Below are positions 11,040-21,978 of a stretch of DNA of 64,000 bases, in pieces. Made by a program: the position numbers and the translations under genes. Origin of the DNA: Hirsutella rhossiliensis (Eukaryota > Ascomycota > Sordariomycetes > Hypocreales > Ophiocordycipitaceae); the NCBI RefSeq assembly GCF_020360975.1, contig NW_025408680.1:1426001-1490000 (forward strand). The letters run 5' to 3'. Below the pieces are notes generated by a model. It was not told the DNA's origin. It searched no databases and saw only the letters and a program-made list of their open reading frames with translations. Numbering within the stretch: the stretch's first letter is position 1; the number at the start of each line of letters is the position of its first letter.

Positions 11040-11435
11040 AAGGGGAGTTGACCGTGGCCGACTTCGTCCTCGTATACCCCTGAACAAGGACACGATGCCG
11101 TCTCCTCTCAAAAGGTCACTCACTTCACCGACGGCAGCCAGGCGTGACAATAGACTCATGATGTATCTAGACCCTGATCATCTAACTAAAATGGCGGTAT
11201 GCATATCAAGGTCTACCAAACACATACTCACGCTTGCCACTATAATACACAGCCCAAATTAATCATCCATTACGCTCCCCCAGTCTTTTTCTCAGATGTT
11301 GGCCATGATAAGCATGTCCCCTGCCGGTTCGCCGCGCCGAAAGGGCCTTTGCCCGAGTCTCCGCCACTCCGAAATGCGCGTCGCAGTAGCTTCACTCACC
11401 CCCGTCTGCCATGCACGCCATGCCCATCGCGCGCT
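11040..11435. other. Convergent intergenic region (GH105 / ERG6)
   Basis: About 400 bases between two stop codons pointing at each other. It must contain both 3' ends. No extra gene or clear terminator structure seen. Confidence 0.6.
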
Positions 11436-12760
11436 TTATTTGGCGGGCTTGCGACCAACCATGAGGTACATGGGGGTGAAGAGATGCTCACGTCCGCCAG
11501 CAACGAGGCAGTCGGCGGCGAGCGCCAGGCTGTCAGCCGTCTTCTTGGTGCCTGCCGGGGCCACTCGCAGCGTCTCCAGGAAACCAGCCAGGTTGTGGGC
11601 AATGGTGCGGCCCCATCGCGTCATGCGCACAATGGTGAAGATGTCACCGACGGATTGGATGTACCGCATGTCGCCAGACAAGGGCCAGTACCACGGCAGA
11701 GGGTCGGGACGGTCGGCAAGGTCCTCGTTGCGCAGCAACTCGAAGCCGGCCGTCTTCATGGCGTCGAGGGCCTCCGAGATCTTGCACATGTTGGAGATGC
11801 CGTCGCCCTGCTCGATGCCGAGGCGGATCTCGCGGTGGTGCAGGTTGTCGTTGTCGTAGTCCTCGGTCATGAGCCATTCGTAGACGCCAAAGACACCGCC
11901 CGGTTTCAGGACGCGGAAGATTTCACTGTAGATGCCCTCCAGGGTGGGGGCGTGGACGGTGGCCTCGATGGCGTAGATGGCGTCAAAGGAGTTGTTCTCA
12001 AACGACATTTGCTGTGACGGACATGATGAGCGCCTGAATGGATGAACAAGAGAAGGCATCTGAGCTCACCATGAAGTCGCCCTTGACAAACTTGAGTTGG
12101 TCAGACAGTCCCTCCTTGGCGGCATAGTGGGTAGCACGCTCGATCTGATAGTCGTTGTTGTTGAGCCCGGTGATGTGGGCGCCCGTGAACTTGGCAATTT
12201 CACGGGCAGGGCCACCGACGCCGCAGCCGACGTCGAGGACCTTCATTCCCTCCTGGATGCCCATGCTATGGGCGAGGTAGTGCTCGTGGCGGGCAATGGC
12301 CTGGTAAAAGGGCTCGCCGGTGGAGAAGCGGCAGAAGTGGAAGGATTGGCCCCAGCCGTACTCGTAAAGGTCGGTCGCAAGATTGTAGTAGCTAGAGGGG
12401 GGTCGAGGTGAGAAGCGAGGTCCAAGGCCCAAGGACAGGGCAGCAGGACTTACTGTCTCGTCAGAGTCGCGTATTCGGCTGTCCGCTCCTGTTCCAAGCC
12501 GTCAGTCGCCTGTCCATGGTGTCACAAATTGTCGAGCTCACAGCGCGCTGCTCAGGCGTCTCGTCGGCGGCCTTTTTGTTGTCCCAGTGCTTGAAGTACT
12601 CGTCGACGGCAGCCCTCTTGGCATCAGAGCCCTTGGAGAACATGGCGGCGATGCCACCGCGAGCCTGGGCCGACTTGCCGTGCATGGCCTTGTTGAAGGC
12701 GGCATCGCGGCGGTGATCCTCGCGCTCGAGGCTGGACATTTTGGAGGAGGACGGAGCCAT
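11436..12760 (-). CDS. erg6: Sterol 24-C-methyltransferase
   Basis: Four exons read from the sequence: 12760-12542, 12488-12454, 12391-12070, 12011-11436 (introns of 53, 62 and 58 bases, all GT..AG, in-phase joins), giving 383 residues, the usual ERG6 length. The N-terminus ([20 protein letters not shown]) and [20 protein letters not shown] are hallmark fungal Erg6 sequences. The S-adenosylmethionine-binding motif [15 protein letters not shown] starts near residue 136. [10 protein letters not shown] and the RVLKPGG segment follow, then the sterol methyltransferase C-terminal domain. The enzyme methylates C-24 of zymosterol in ergosterol synthesis on ER or lipid-droplet membranes. It shares a 540-base divergent promoter region with SLT11. 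Nothing is truncated. Confidence 0.96.
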
Positions 12761-13300
12761 GTTGAAGCTATCGTGGCGGACAATAGCTGGCGCGGAGAGA
12801 GAAGCGGCTGTTGAAGCAGATGAGCAGTTGCGAAATGGATGCGCGGCGACTCAATGGCAACGAGCAGAAGTGGCTCTTTTTAACAAAAGAGGGTCTTTTT
12901 TTTCACATGCTGCTGCAATCTGCAATGCCCCTGAAACTGGCCTGGAGGCGGGGGCGGCATGCATTGGCTTGGCAATCTCCAGGACGCGGCCAGAGCGGCG
13001 CACCATCCCGCCCTGAGTCGAAAAGAGCAGGCGGTGGGACCGGCAGAATGCAGTGACACGAATACGAACTCGAACCCGAAAGGCAGCACCGCCACCGACG
13101 CATGATTACGAATAGCCTTTGCAAATCTAGGCAGAGAGCGTGACTCTTAGGTCAGCAAACTTTATTTCCCCAGTCTTCTTTAGACGACGCGACGGACCCA
13201 GATTGAAATCCCGGCGGCAAGCTCCAACATCCATCCAAGTCGACGAAGAAGCACCCTGTCACTGGCCCCACGCCTCTTGCCTCCAGCTTCCTCGGACGCC
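12761..13300. promoter_or_regulatory. Divergent promoter region between ERG6 and SLT11
   Basis: 540 bases between two start codons facing away from each other. It must contain both promoters and leaders. T-rich tracts occur near 12885-12905. No specific operator was recognised. Confidence 0.55.
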
Positions 13301-14476
13301 ATGCCGCCCCAAATCAAGCAGGATCTGAACCGCTCCGGCTGGGAGTCGACAGACTTCCCCTCCGTCTGCGAAAACTGCTTGCCTGACAACCCATTTGTCA
13401 AGATGCTCAAGGAGGATTACGGCGCCGAATGCAAACTCGTAGGTCGCGTCCCGCTGCTTCTTCAGGGTCGTCATGCTAACCTCCCTCCCTAGTGTACCAG
13501 ACCTTTCACCGTATTTGCCTGGAACGCCGACCGCGCCCAGGGACGCAAGAAACGCACCAACATCTGTCTGACGTGCGCCCGACTCAAGAACTGCTGCCAG
13601 AGCTGCATGCTCGACCTCTCCTTTGGCCTTCCCATCGCTGTGCGAGATGCAGCCCTCAAAATGGTCGCTCCCGGCCCCCAGTCCGACATTAACCGCGAGT
13701 ACTTTGCACAAAATAATGAAAAGTTGATCGAGGAGGGCAAGGCGGGAACCGAAGAGTACGAGAAGACCGACGACAAGGCCCGCGAGCTGCTACGCCGCTT
13801 GGCAGTCAGCAAACCATACTTTCGCAAGGGGAGGACCGTTGACGAATCCGAACTGCCGGGGAGCGGTGCCACAGGTGGTAATGCTGCCATGGGCGCAGGC
13901 ATCGGAGGACCAGGGCCTATCCGAACACGAGATAGCCGAGCTGCCGCGGCATTCGGGGCCCGGCCAAGGGGCGGCAAGGGGCGGCAGGCCTTTCCCAGTA
14001 CAGCCCAGCTACCTCCAAGCCCCAGGGACTGGCTGCCTCCCGACGATCAGAACATCATGTCCATGTTCGTGACGGGCATTGAGGACGACTTGCCCGAACA
14101 CAAGCTTCGCGAATTCTTCAAGACCTACGGCAAGATCAAGAGCTTAGTCTGCTCTCACATGTCGCACTGCGCCTTTGTCAACTACGAGACGCGAGAGGCG
14201 GCCGAGAAGGCGGCGGCGGCCTGCCAGGGACGTGCCGTCATTGCGGGGTGCCCCTTGCGCGTACGATGGGGTCAACCCAAAGCTATCGGGACCATGGACA
14301 AGGAGCAACGGACACAGATGCTACGAGACGCGCGGGTTCCACGGGAGCAAGACAGGACTCGGCATCAGCACTCCATCGAGGGCGGTGGACCCGAGGGTCA
14401 GCCCAGCGCGCCCGTGGTGGCCGCGCCTCCTGGGGCGGAAGACCAGCCCAACTATGCCAGTCTCGCTGGTGACTAG
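13301..14476 (+). CDS. slt11: Pre-mRNA-splicing factor SLT11/ECM2 (RBM22 family)
   Basis: Two exons, 13301-13438 and 13493-14476, joined across a 54-base intron (donor GTAGGT, branch TGCTAAC at 13474-13480, acceptor CCTAG), giving 373 residues. The start matches the family N-terminus, followed by FPSVCENCLPDNPFVKM. Cysteine pairs across the splice site (CENC, the ECKL/C junction, CLTC, CCQSC) form the zinc-binding N-terminal domain of RBM22/Cwc5. An RRM occupies about residues 234-305 (FVTGIEDDLPEHKLREFF ... CAFVNYETREAA). The C-terminal tail is low-complexity. The protein contacts U6 snRNA and intron RNA in the activated spliceosome in the nucleus. The short Gly/Arg-rich linker near 190-215 is typical. 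Confidence 0.94.
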
Positions 14477-14693
14477 GCCGCTTATACGTCCTCTGCATCA
14501 TATTCAGTATTGTGTCGGTGTATGGCGTTGAGCGGACTGGGGCTGGGATCTGATTGTTTACTCAGGGACAGATGATGGAGAATAAAAGGGAAAGGGGAGC
14601 TGCGGATATCTTTGTATCATTGCATCAGGTGTAGGGTATCACACAAATCAAAGGGACAGGGTCTTCTTTTACAAAATTGTTGTACAACCGGCT

Positions 14694-15173
14694 TCATCTG
14701 CATCCGCATCCTCCCATGGCGCTGTCCGATCCAGCCGTGAGTATGCTTTCGTTGTCTCCTCTCTCGGTGTGTTCGTGAATGCGAAGCTCTATCATGGTAT
14801 CTCGTGTCAGCACACTTGACTCGTGATTATGTCCGCGATCAAAAGAGGCAGATAAGACCACTAACTATAAGTGTCGTCTCGGCCTTCGGCCTTCCTCCCC
14901 TGGACGACGTTTTCGCGCAGGATCCTGGCCACCTGCTGGGCGTGCTGGATGGCAGCCTGGGCGTCGGCGCTGGCCGAGTCGAGTGATGACTTTTGCCGGA
15001 ACTCGTGCCGGATCTGGCTCTGGGCTGCGGCGAGGACGGGGGCATCGCCTGGGGGTTTGATGATACAGCCGGTCAGTACGCCTGGAGGAGATTGTTTGGG
15101 GAAGCAAGAGGCGCGGACCTCGGAAGGCAATGCGCGTGGCGCGCAGAATGTTTCTGTAGGCAACCAGAGCCAT
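14694..15173 (-). CDS. mzm1: Mitochondrial zinc maintenance protein MZM1 (LYR family)
   Basis: Three exons read by eye: 15173-15119, 15048-14866, 14788-14694 (introns of 70 and 77 bases, GT..AG), giving 110 residues. The N-terminus MALVAYRNILRATRIAFRGD is the LYR-type motif of Mzm1. A helix with AQQVARILRENVVQG and the tail YKLRIHEHTERGDN agree with the fungal family, and the spliced length matches. Mzm1 acts in the mitochondrial matrix as a chaperone for the Rieske protein during complex III assembly and affects matrix zinc. The gene is convergent with SLT11 (217 bases between stops) and divergent from the zuotin gene (323 bases between starts). The last exon codes for a Gly/Cys-rich end (MGGCGCR), which I cannot compare with relatives. 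Confidence 0.88.
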
Positions 15174-15496
15174 GGTGAAGAGCTGTGGCGTGGCTCGAGG
15201 AGATAAAGAATCGAGATGATGAACCTCGACGACGACTTGCCTTCTTTCCAGCTTCTCGATGGCGGAGCTCAAGTTTGGCCGTCTTCCGGGCTGTTCGAAG
15301 TCCGGAGCGGATACTCCGGGGCACCTACTTTTCGCCCCCGATCAAGCGTCTTCTCAGGTACCCTGTGCCCCACCGGAATTTGAGGCTGGGGAGAAAAAAA
15401 ACTCCAGGCTCAGCTTAGCCACGGACCCTTTCTCTTCGTCTACCAAAGCCACCCATTGCACATCACAGAGCGGCGAGAGACAGACGCACTGCAACC

Positions 15497-16888
15497 ATGG
15501 CGTCGGCGGCACAACTCACAATCACGCTGCCCGTCCTTCCCGGCGGGTGGAGCGCCGAAAAGGACTTCAAGGCCGTCGGCCGTCTCTCGGGCGCCACGCA
15601 GCGAAGCATCGAGCCCGTCGGCCCTCACTTTCTCGCCCACGCTCGCCGCTCGCGCAACAACCGCACCTTTTCCGAAGACGACCGCATCCAGGCCCAGGAG
15701 AACGCCAAGAAGATTGAGGATGGCGACGAGAGCGACGCCAGCGAGGCCGAGGACCCCATGATGCTCCAGCTGCAGGCCAAAGACTGGAAGGTCCGTCGAG
15801 CATCGTCAGTAGGCCTTGAGACCAATTGCTGACTTTCCCTCCAGACCCAAGACCACTACAAGGTCCTCGGCTTGTCCAAGTACCGCCACAAGGCCAGCGA
15901 GGAGCAAATCAAAAAGGCCCATCGCAAAAAGGTGCTCAAGCACCACCCGGACAAAAAGGCCGCCCAGGGCCACACCGAGGACGACCAGTTCTTCAAGTGC
16001 ATCCAAAAGGCCACCGAGGTGCTACTCGACCCCGTCAAGCGGCGCCAGTACGACTCGGTCGACGAGGAGGCCGACGTCGAGCCCCCCACCAAGAAGCAGC
16101 TGCAAAAGGGCGACTTCTACAAGCTCTGGAGCAAGGTCTTCAAGTCGGAGGCGCGCTTCTCCAAGACGCACCCCGTGCCCACCTTTGGCGACGCAAAGTC
16201 GGCGCGCGAGCACGTCGAGGACTTTTACAACTTTTGGTACAACTTTGACAGCTGGCGCTCCTTTGAGTACCTCGACGAGGACGTGCCCGACGACAACGAG
16301 AACCGCGACCAGAAGCGTCACGTCGAGCGCAAAAACGCAAACGCCCGCAGGAAGAAGAAGGCCGAGGACAACACGCGCCTGCGCAAGCTGCTCGACGAGT
16401 GCTCCGCCGGCGACGAGCGCATCAAGCGCTTCCGCCAAGAGGCCAATGCCGCCAAGAACAAGAAGCGCCTAGAAAAGGAGGCGGCCGAGAAGCACGCGGC
16501 CGAAGAGGCCCAGGTCAAGAAGGAGGCCGAGGACAAGGCGGCGCGCGAGGCCGAGGAGCGGGCCAAGACGGACCGCGAGGCGGCCAAGAAGACCAAGGAG
16601 GCGGCCAAGAACGCCGTCAAGAAGAACAAGCGCGTTCTCAAAGGGTCCGTCAAGGACGCGGGCTACTTTGCCGGCGGCGGCGACGCGTCGGCGGCGCAGA
16701 TTGACGCGGTGCTGGGCGACGTGGAGCTGGTGCAGGGCAAGCTGGACCCCGACGAGATTGCGGCGCTGGCGGGCAAGCTGGGCGGGCTGAGCGTGGCCGA
16801 CGACATCAAGGCTGCGTGGAGCGGCGAGGTGAAGCGGCTGGTCGGGGCCGGCAAGCTCAAGGACGGCGAGGCCAAGTCGCTGCAGTGA
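15497..16888 (+). CDS. zuo1: Zuotin, ribosome-associated J-domain chaperone
   Basis: Two exons, 15497-15790 and 15845-16888 (54-base intron, donor GTCCGT, acceptor CTCCAG preceded by a CTGAC branch), giving 445 residues. The J domain begins at TQDHYKVLGL near residue 99 and carries the HPD motif near 131-133 (KHHPDKK). The zuotin homology region (FWYNFDSWRSFEYLDED) follows, then a long highly charged Lys/Glu/Ala helix (about residues 245-340) that contacts rRNA. The C-terminal bundle (VLGDVELVQGKL...LSVADDIKAAW) ends the protein. With Ssz1 it forms the ribosome-associated complex that stimulates Ssb Hsp70 on nascent chains. The short divergent region shared with MZM1 may co-regulate the two. 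Confidence 0.95.
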
Positions 16889-17481
16889 GCGTGGCCTCGA
16901 TCCTGGTCCGCCATCCTGTGTGCGTTTCCTTTTAGATTTACATGTCTTGTTTGCTGCTGGCGGGAGTCTTTACATGTGGCCCTCGTCGGCCATTATGTAT
17001 AGGTCGGGTTGATAGAGAGCCCCCTCCAAAGGGAGGCGCATAGACTACAATATGGTGTCATGGATATACTGCCAGCAAGAGACTGTCTTTAACGTTGGAG
17101 TAGTTCAACGGCTTCGGTCGAGAAAAGTCTCATCATACGGCGATTGCGATTATCTATCATGTCATGGCCAGCATCCTCGGCACCACAACTGCTAATCTGC
17201 GTCCAGGTATCGTAAGTGCTTGCTCCCGTCCACCATCCGTCTGTCTATCTATCGGGCGTATATATATGTGTGTATATGGCCATGCATGCTTCAATGAACA
17301 AGTACAAGCACCTCTGTAACCCTCGTGCTTCATTCGAGGACAACCACCGCCAACCAACGCGATTTATTATCCGACCCAGGGTATGAGAGACGGAAGAGCG
17401 AGAGAGAGGCGGGGTGAGCAAAGGTAGAGAAGACGCCCATGAATCAATCACGGACAGAGACGGCCAGCGCAAAAGGAGGCT
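16889..17481. other. Convergent intergenic region (ZUO1 / ABC transporter)
   Basis: 593 bases between facing stop codons; contains both 3' ends. A short TA/TG run (tatatatatgtgtgtatat near 17258-17277) is present. No gene seen. Confidence 0.6.
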
Positions 17482-20400
17482 TCAGGAGGCCTCGCGGTCG
17501 AGCGACTGGCTCAGGACCATCTGGTAATACAGCCCCCTCTGGGCCACCAGCTCATCGTGCGTGCCCAGCTCGGCAACGGCGCCGCGGTGGAAGACGGCAA
17601 TGGCGTCGGCGTCGCGGACGGTGCTGAGGCGGTGGGCGACGGCGACGGTGGTGCGGCCGGCGGCGGCGCGGTCGAGGGCCTGCTTGACCAGCTTCTCCGA
17701 CTCGCTGTCGAGGGCGCTCGTGGCCTCGTCGAGCAGCAGCAGCCGCGGGCGCCGCACCAGCGCCCGCGCAATGGCGATGCGCTGCCGCTGGCCGCCCGAC
17801 AGCGAGAGCCCCTGCGGGCCGCAGGGGGTGTCGAGGCCCTGCGGGAGCGAGGCGATGAAGTCCCACACGTTGGCCGCCTGGCACGCGGCCACGACGGCGC
17901 CCTCGGCCGGCTGCTGCTCGTCGCCGTCGCCGTCGTCGCCGCCGCGGCCGCCCAGGCCCACGTTGTCGCGGATGGACCCCTGGTACAGGACCGGCTCCTG
18001 CTGCACCAGCGCCACGTCGCGCCGGTACCGCCGCCGGCCGAGCCCCCGGACGTCCCGGCCGTCGGCGCGCACCGTGCCGGCCGTCGGGTCGTAGAAGCGC
18101 TCGAGCAGCGACACGACGGTCGACTTGCCGCAGCCCGACGCGCCCACCAGCGCCACCATCTTGCCGGGCCCGACGTCGAGGTCGATGCCCCGGAGCACCC
18201 GGTGCCGCGGCCGGAGCGGGTACGCAAACTCGACGGCCTCGCAGCGCACCTCGACGCCCTGCGATGCCGGGTCCTCGGCCTTATCGCCGGTGCCCTTGCT
18301 GGCCTTGTCGTGCCGGGCGGAGGAGGAGGAGGAGTCGGGCTCCTCGTCGACCAGCTCGAGCTGGCGCCGCAGCCCAAAGATATAGTTGATGGCGGTGCGC
18401 GCCTTTGTGATGCTCGTCGTGTACTGGAAGAACATGGCTGTCGCCTCGCCGGCAAAGACGATGGCCATAAAGACGACGTAGAACTGGCCGTTGGTATACT
18501 CGCCCGTTGACACCAACCTCCCGCCGTACCAAAACCCAAGCGCCATGGCGAGAAACGAGAGGGACTGGCTAAGGGAGTAAAAGAGCATCTTAAAGCCCAG
18601 CTCGCCGACGGCCTTGACCGCCAGGCCCTGCAGCCCCGTCTCATAGCGCTCAATGACGGCGTGCTCTAGAGCCAGCGACGAGACGGTGCGGATGCCCATG
18701 ACGGCCTCGGCCGCGACGCCACTGCTACGAGCAAAGCGCGCCGCCGTATCGCCCTCGAAGCGGAATTCGAGCCGGATGCGGACATAGCCTGCGGCCACGA
18801 GCACCGGCAGCACGCCCAGCGAAAGCACTAGGCCAAGCTTCCACCCATAGGCAATGGCCAAAACGGACGACGAAATTAGGTTAACGCCGTTGACGGCCAG
18901 GAGCGACACGTTCATCGATAGCAGCTCCTGCAGCGACGTCGGCTCTGCCGCGATGCGCGACACGAGGGCGCCCGTCGAGTTGTCGGGCCGGTCGAAGAAG
19001 CTCATGTCCTGGCGGAGCGTGTTGTTGAAGACCTCGGTGCGGTAGTGTTTCATGACGGTCTGCAGGAGGATGTATGTGTTAGCAGATGTTTGTATCCCCC
19101 TGTGTACGGCCGAGCATCATGATGGAGGCGAAAAGGGGGTGAAAAGGGGGGACCAGCGTGGACTCACCTGGGCCAGCACATTGGCATACCAACCGATGAA
19201 GAAATAGGCGATAAAGTTGGCCAGCGCAGCGATAAAAAACATGAGGGAGAAGAAGTTGCCGCGCGCCACGTCGACCGTCTGAAAGGCGTCCAGGGTCTTG
19301 GAGAAGAGCACGGCCAGCACCGGGAACGTACCGCCGCCCACGACGGCGCACACGACCGACACAGCCATCGGCCACCACAGCGACGGATGCTCCCCGAGGA
19401 CGAGCACCAAGCCGTGCAGTAGCCCGTACTGCCGACCGGCCGCCGGGCCCGAAGCCCACGCGGCGCCGGCAGCAGATCCGGCCGCCGTCGAGACCTGCGT
19501 CAGCGCCACGTCGAGGTCCGCCGGCGCCGCGTCCTTGGCTTGGACAATTTCTTCCTCGTCGTCGTCGTCGTCGTCGTCGGACTTATCTCCCGCCTTGCTT
19601 AGGTCCTGCGCCTTGACGAGCCGGGCATACACGCCGCCGCGCTCGATCAGCTGGTCGTGGGTGCCGCTCTCGACCGACTCGCCCTTGGCCATGACGACGA
19701 TATTGTCGGCGTCACGGACCGTGGACAGCCGGTGCGCAATCACCACCATGGTCCGGCCCCTGGCTACGTTGTTGAGGGCCGCCTGTACAATCTTCTCGGC
19801 GTTGGGGTCGAGCGCGCTTGTCGCCTCGTCGAGGAGGAGCACCTTGGGGTCCGAGATAATGCTACGCGCAATAACGATTCGCTGCTTCTGCCCGCCAGAC
19901 AGCGAGGCGCCGCGCTCACCAATGTACGTCTCGTAGCCCTAAGTCTCGGGTAAGAATATGTGAGCAAGGGGACGGGATAAGGGGGGGCTGAGAAAGGAAG
20001 GGTCTCTTACGTTGGGCAAGCCCTCGATAAACTCGTGGGCATAGGCCGCCTTGCACGCCTCCGTGACCAGCCTTGCCTTTTCTTCGTCGGCAAGGCCATT
20101 CATATCCGTCCCCGTAAGTCCATCGACGACGTTTTGGAAAATAGTGCCGCTAAAGAGCGTCGGCTCCTGCTGTACTAACCGCATATTCGTCCGAAGCCAT
20201 TGCAGGTTAAGGTCGGCAATCTCGTGGCCGTCGAGCGTGACGGATGAGCCTGCCTCAAAGGGGTACCAGCGCTCAAGGATGCCAAAGATGGTGCTCTTGC
20301 CGGAGCCACTGGACCCGACGAGCGCCGTCGTCTTCCCCGCCGGCACGTTAAGGTCGAGCCCGTGTAGGATAGGGACGCCGGGCCGCGACGGGTAGGCGAA

Positions 20401-21978
20401 GCGCACGCCGCGTAGCCGGATCTCGCCCCTAAAGTCGGGGATGCGCTCGCCGTCGCGCGAGAGCGAGTCGGTGGCCGACTTGCGGTCGATAGTGGCGAAG
20501 AGGTCTTGCGCCGCGGCGGCCGCTTTGGATATGGCCACGGTCTGGGGAGCCACCTGGGTGAGAGCCTGGGCGGCCACGAGGACGGCGAAGATGACGCTGC
20601 GAGCGAGTCAGGGGCTTGGCCTATAAGGGGCACTCGAGGATGGACAACTCACGTCACGACGGTGCCCGGGTTCTGAATCTCGCCCGACGCATACATCCTC
20701 ATGCCCTGCCAAAAGGCCAGCGCATAGCCAGAAATAACGCAGAAGAACTCGACGGGAAAGAGGATGGCGTAGACAAGCGACTTCTTGTCCCCGATCCGCT
20801 TAGCACGATCGAGAATAGCCTCAAAGCGGCGCACCAGGCCGGGAAAGGCCCAAAACGCATGCGCGGTGCGGATCGACGCAATCGCCTCCTCGGCCAGGCT
20901 ACCGCTCTCGCCGTAGATGTCAAACATTTGGTACTCAAGCCACGTGTCGCGCGCGACGCAGGCGACGGTGACGACGACGTTGAGGGGCACAATGGCCAGC
21001 ACGATGAGCGTTAGCTTCCACTGCACCGCAAAGGCGACGATAAAGGCCGTGATAAAGCTAGCCATGGCCTGGATGGTAAGCCCGAGCTTCTCCGAGATGC
21101 CTGTGTTGATGAGGTTGCCGTTTGTCGTGATCTGGCTCGACACGGACGTCGAGGGCGTGTCGAAAAAGGAGATTTCCTGCCGCAGCAGCTGCCGCACAAA
21201 GTCAACGCGCAGCTTCTTGGTGGTCCGGATGGCCGTCACGTTGACCAGCACCTGTTGCCATGGTCAGTATCTCCATCTTTTCCAGTGGCGACTGTAAGAG
21301 GCATTAGGATAGATGGGGAGACGCTGGGGAAGGGGGGGGGAACAGGAGACATGTGTAGCCATACCGTCCAAATGTACGTCAGCGCAAACTTGGCGATGAA
21401 GATGTACACGAAATACAGTCTGATGGAGCCGTCAGTCACAGAACAGGTCAAGGCGAGGAGCCACGCAGGCAAAGCATACGAAAACCGGGCCACCTCGGCG
21501 CGGTAGGCGGCGGGCGACAGCGTGCCCGTGGAAAAGTCATTGAAGACGTTGACGAACTTGCCAAAGACGACGTCCATGAGCGGCAGGGCAGTGCCCGAGG
21601 CGATGATGCAGACGAGGGCGCCGGCGTTCATGAGCCAGCCCTTGGCGTCGTTGTAGGTGAAGACGCGCTGTGGCGGAGCGTGCGGTCAGGAACATGGACA
21701 TGGGAGGAAGAGTGGCACTGATTCTTCTCTCCGTCTGTGTTTTTCTCTCCAAGGCCGGGAGACGGGAGAGGGAACGGGGAAGCAAAGGGACAAGATTGAG
21801 AACATACCACCAGGTAGCGGAAGCTCGACGACGAGTCCTGCCCGCCGGCGGCCTTTCCCCCATCCTCCTTTGCGTCCTCGCTGCCTCCCTGCACAGACGC
21901 CGAGGGGGACGTCGTGGCCACTGCAGGTTCTGTGGCGGCCATGAGGCCATGCTCTTTGCCCTGTTTACTCGACGGCAT
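17482..21978 (-). CDS. Full-size ABCB (MDR1/P-glycoprotein type) multidrug transporter
   Basis: Six exons: 21978-21808, 21667-21365, 21251-20653, 20596-20011, 19938-19168, 19059-17482. All introns are GT..AG (140, 113, 56, 72 and 108 bases) and all joins are in phase, giving 1335 residues, the normal length for fungal ABCB full transporters. Layout is TMD1-NBD1-TMD2-NBD2. NBD1: Walker [10 protein letters not shown] near 451, signature LSGGQKQR near 566, Walker [13 protein letters not shown], switch AHRLST. NBD2: Walker [10 protein letters not shown] near 1114, Q-loop [13 protein letters not shown] near 1226, [18 protein letters not shown]. Both ATP sites look intact. An acidic run of Asp codons (microsatellite near 19556-19580) lies in the linker after NBD1. 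Expected role: plasma-membrane efflux of hydrophobic toxins or peptides. Substrate unknown. A Zn2Cys6 regulator is transcribed divergently 2 kb away. Confidence 0.94.

Noticed and set aside
9852..11159. 435-codon open frame on the - strand over the GH105 gene
   Set aside because: It is the antisense shadow of a GC-rich coding region; its composition (Gly/Val/Glu/Arg runs) has no family similarity, while the + strand shows clear GH105 motifs.
17511..18653. Long alternative frames on both strands within the ABC transporter (380 codons -, 317 codons +)
   Set aside because: Out-of-frame shadows of the GC-rich NBD2 exon; Arg/Pro/Ala/Ser-rich without domains.
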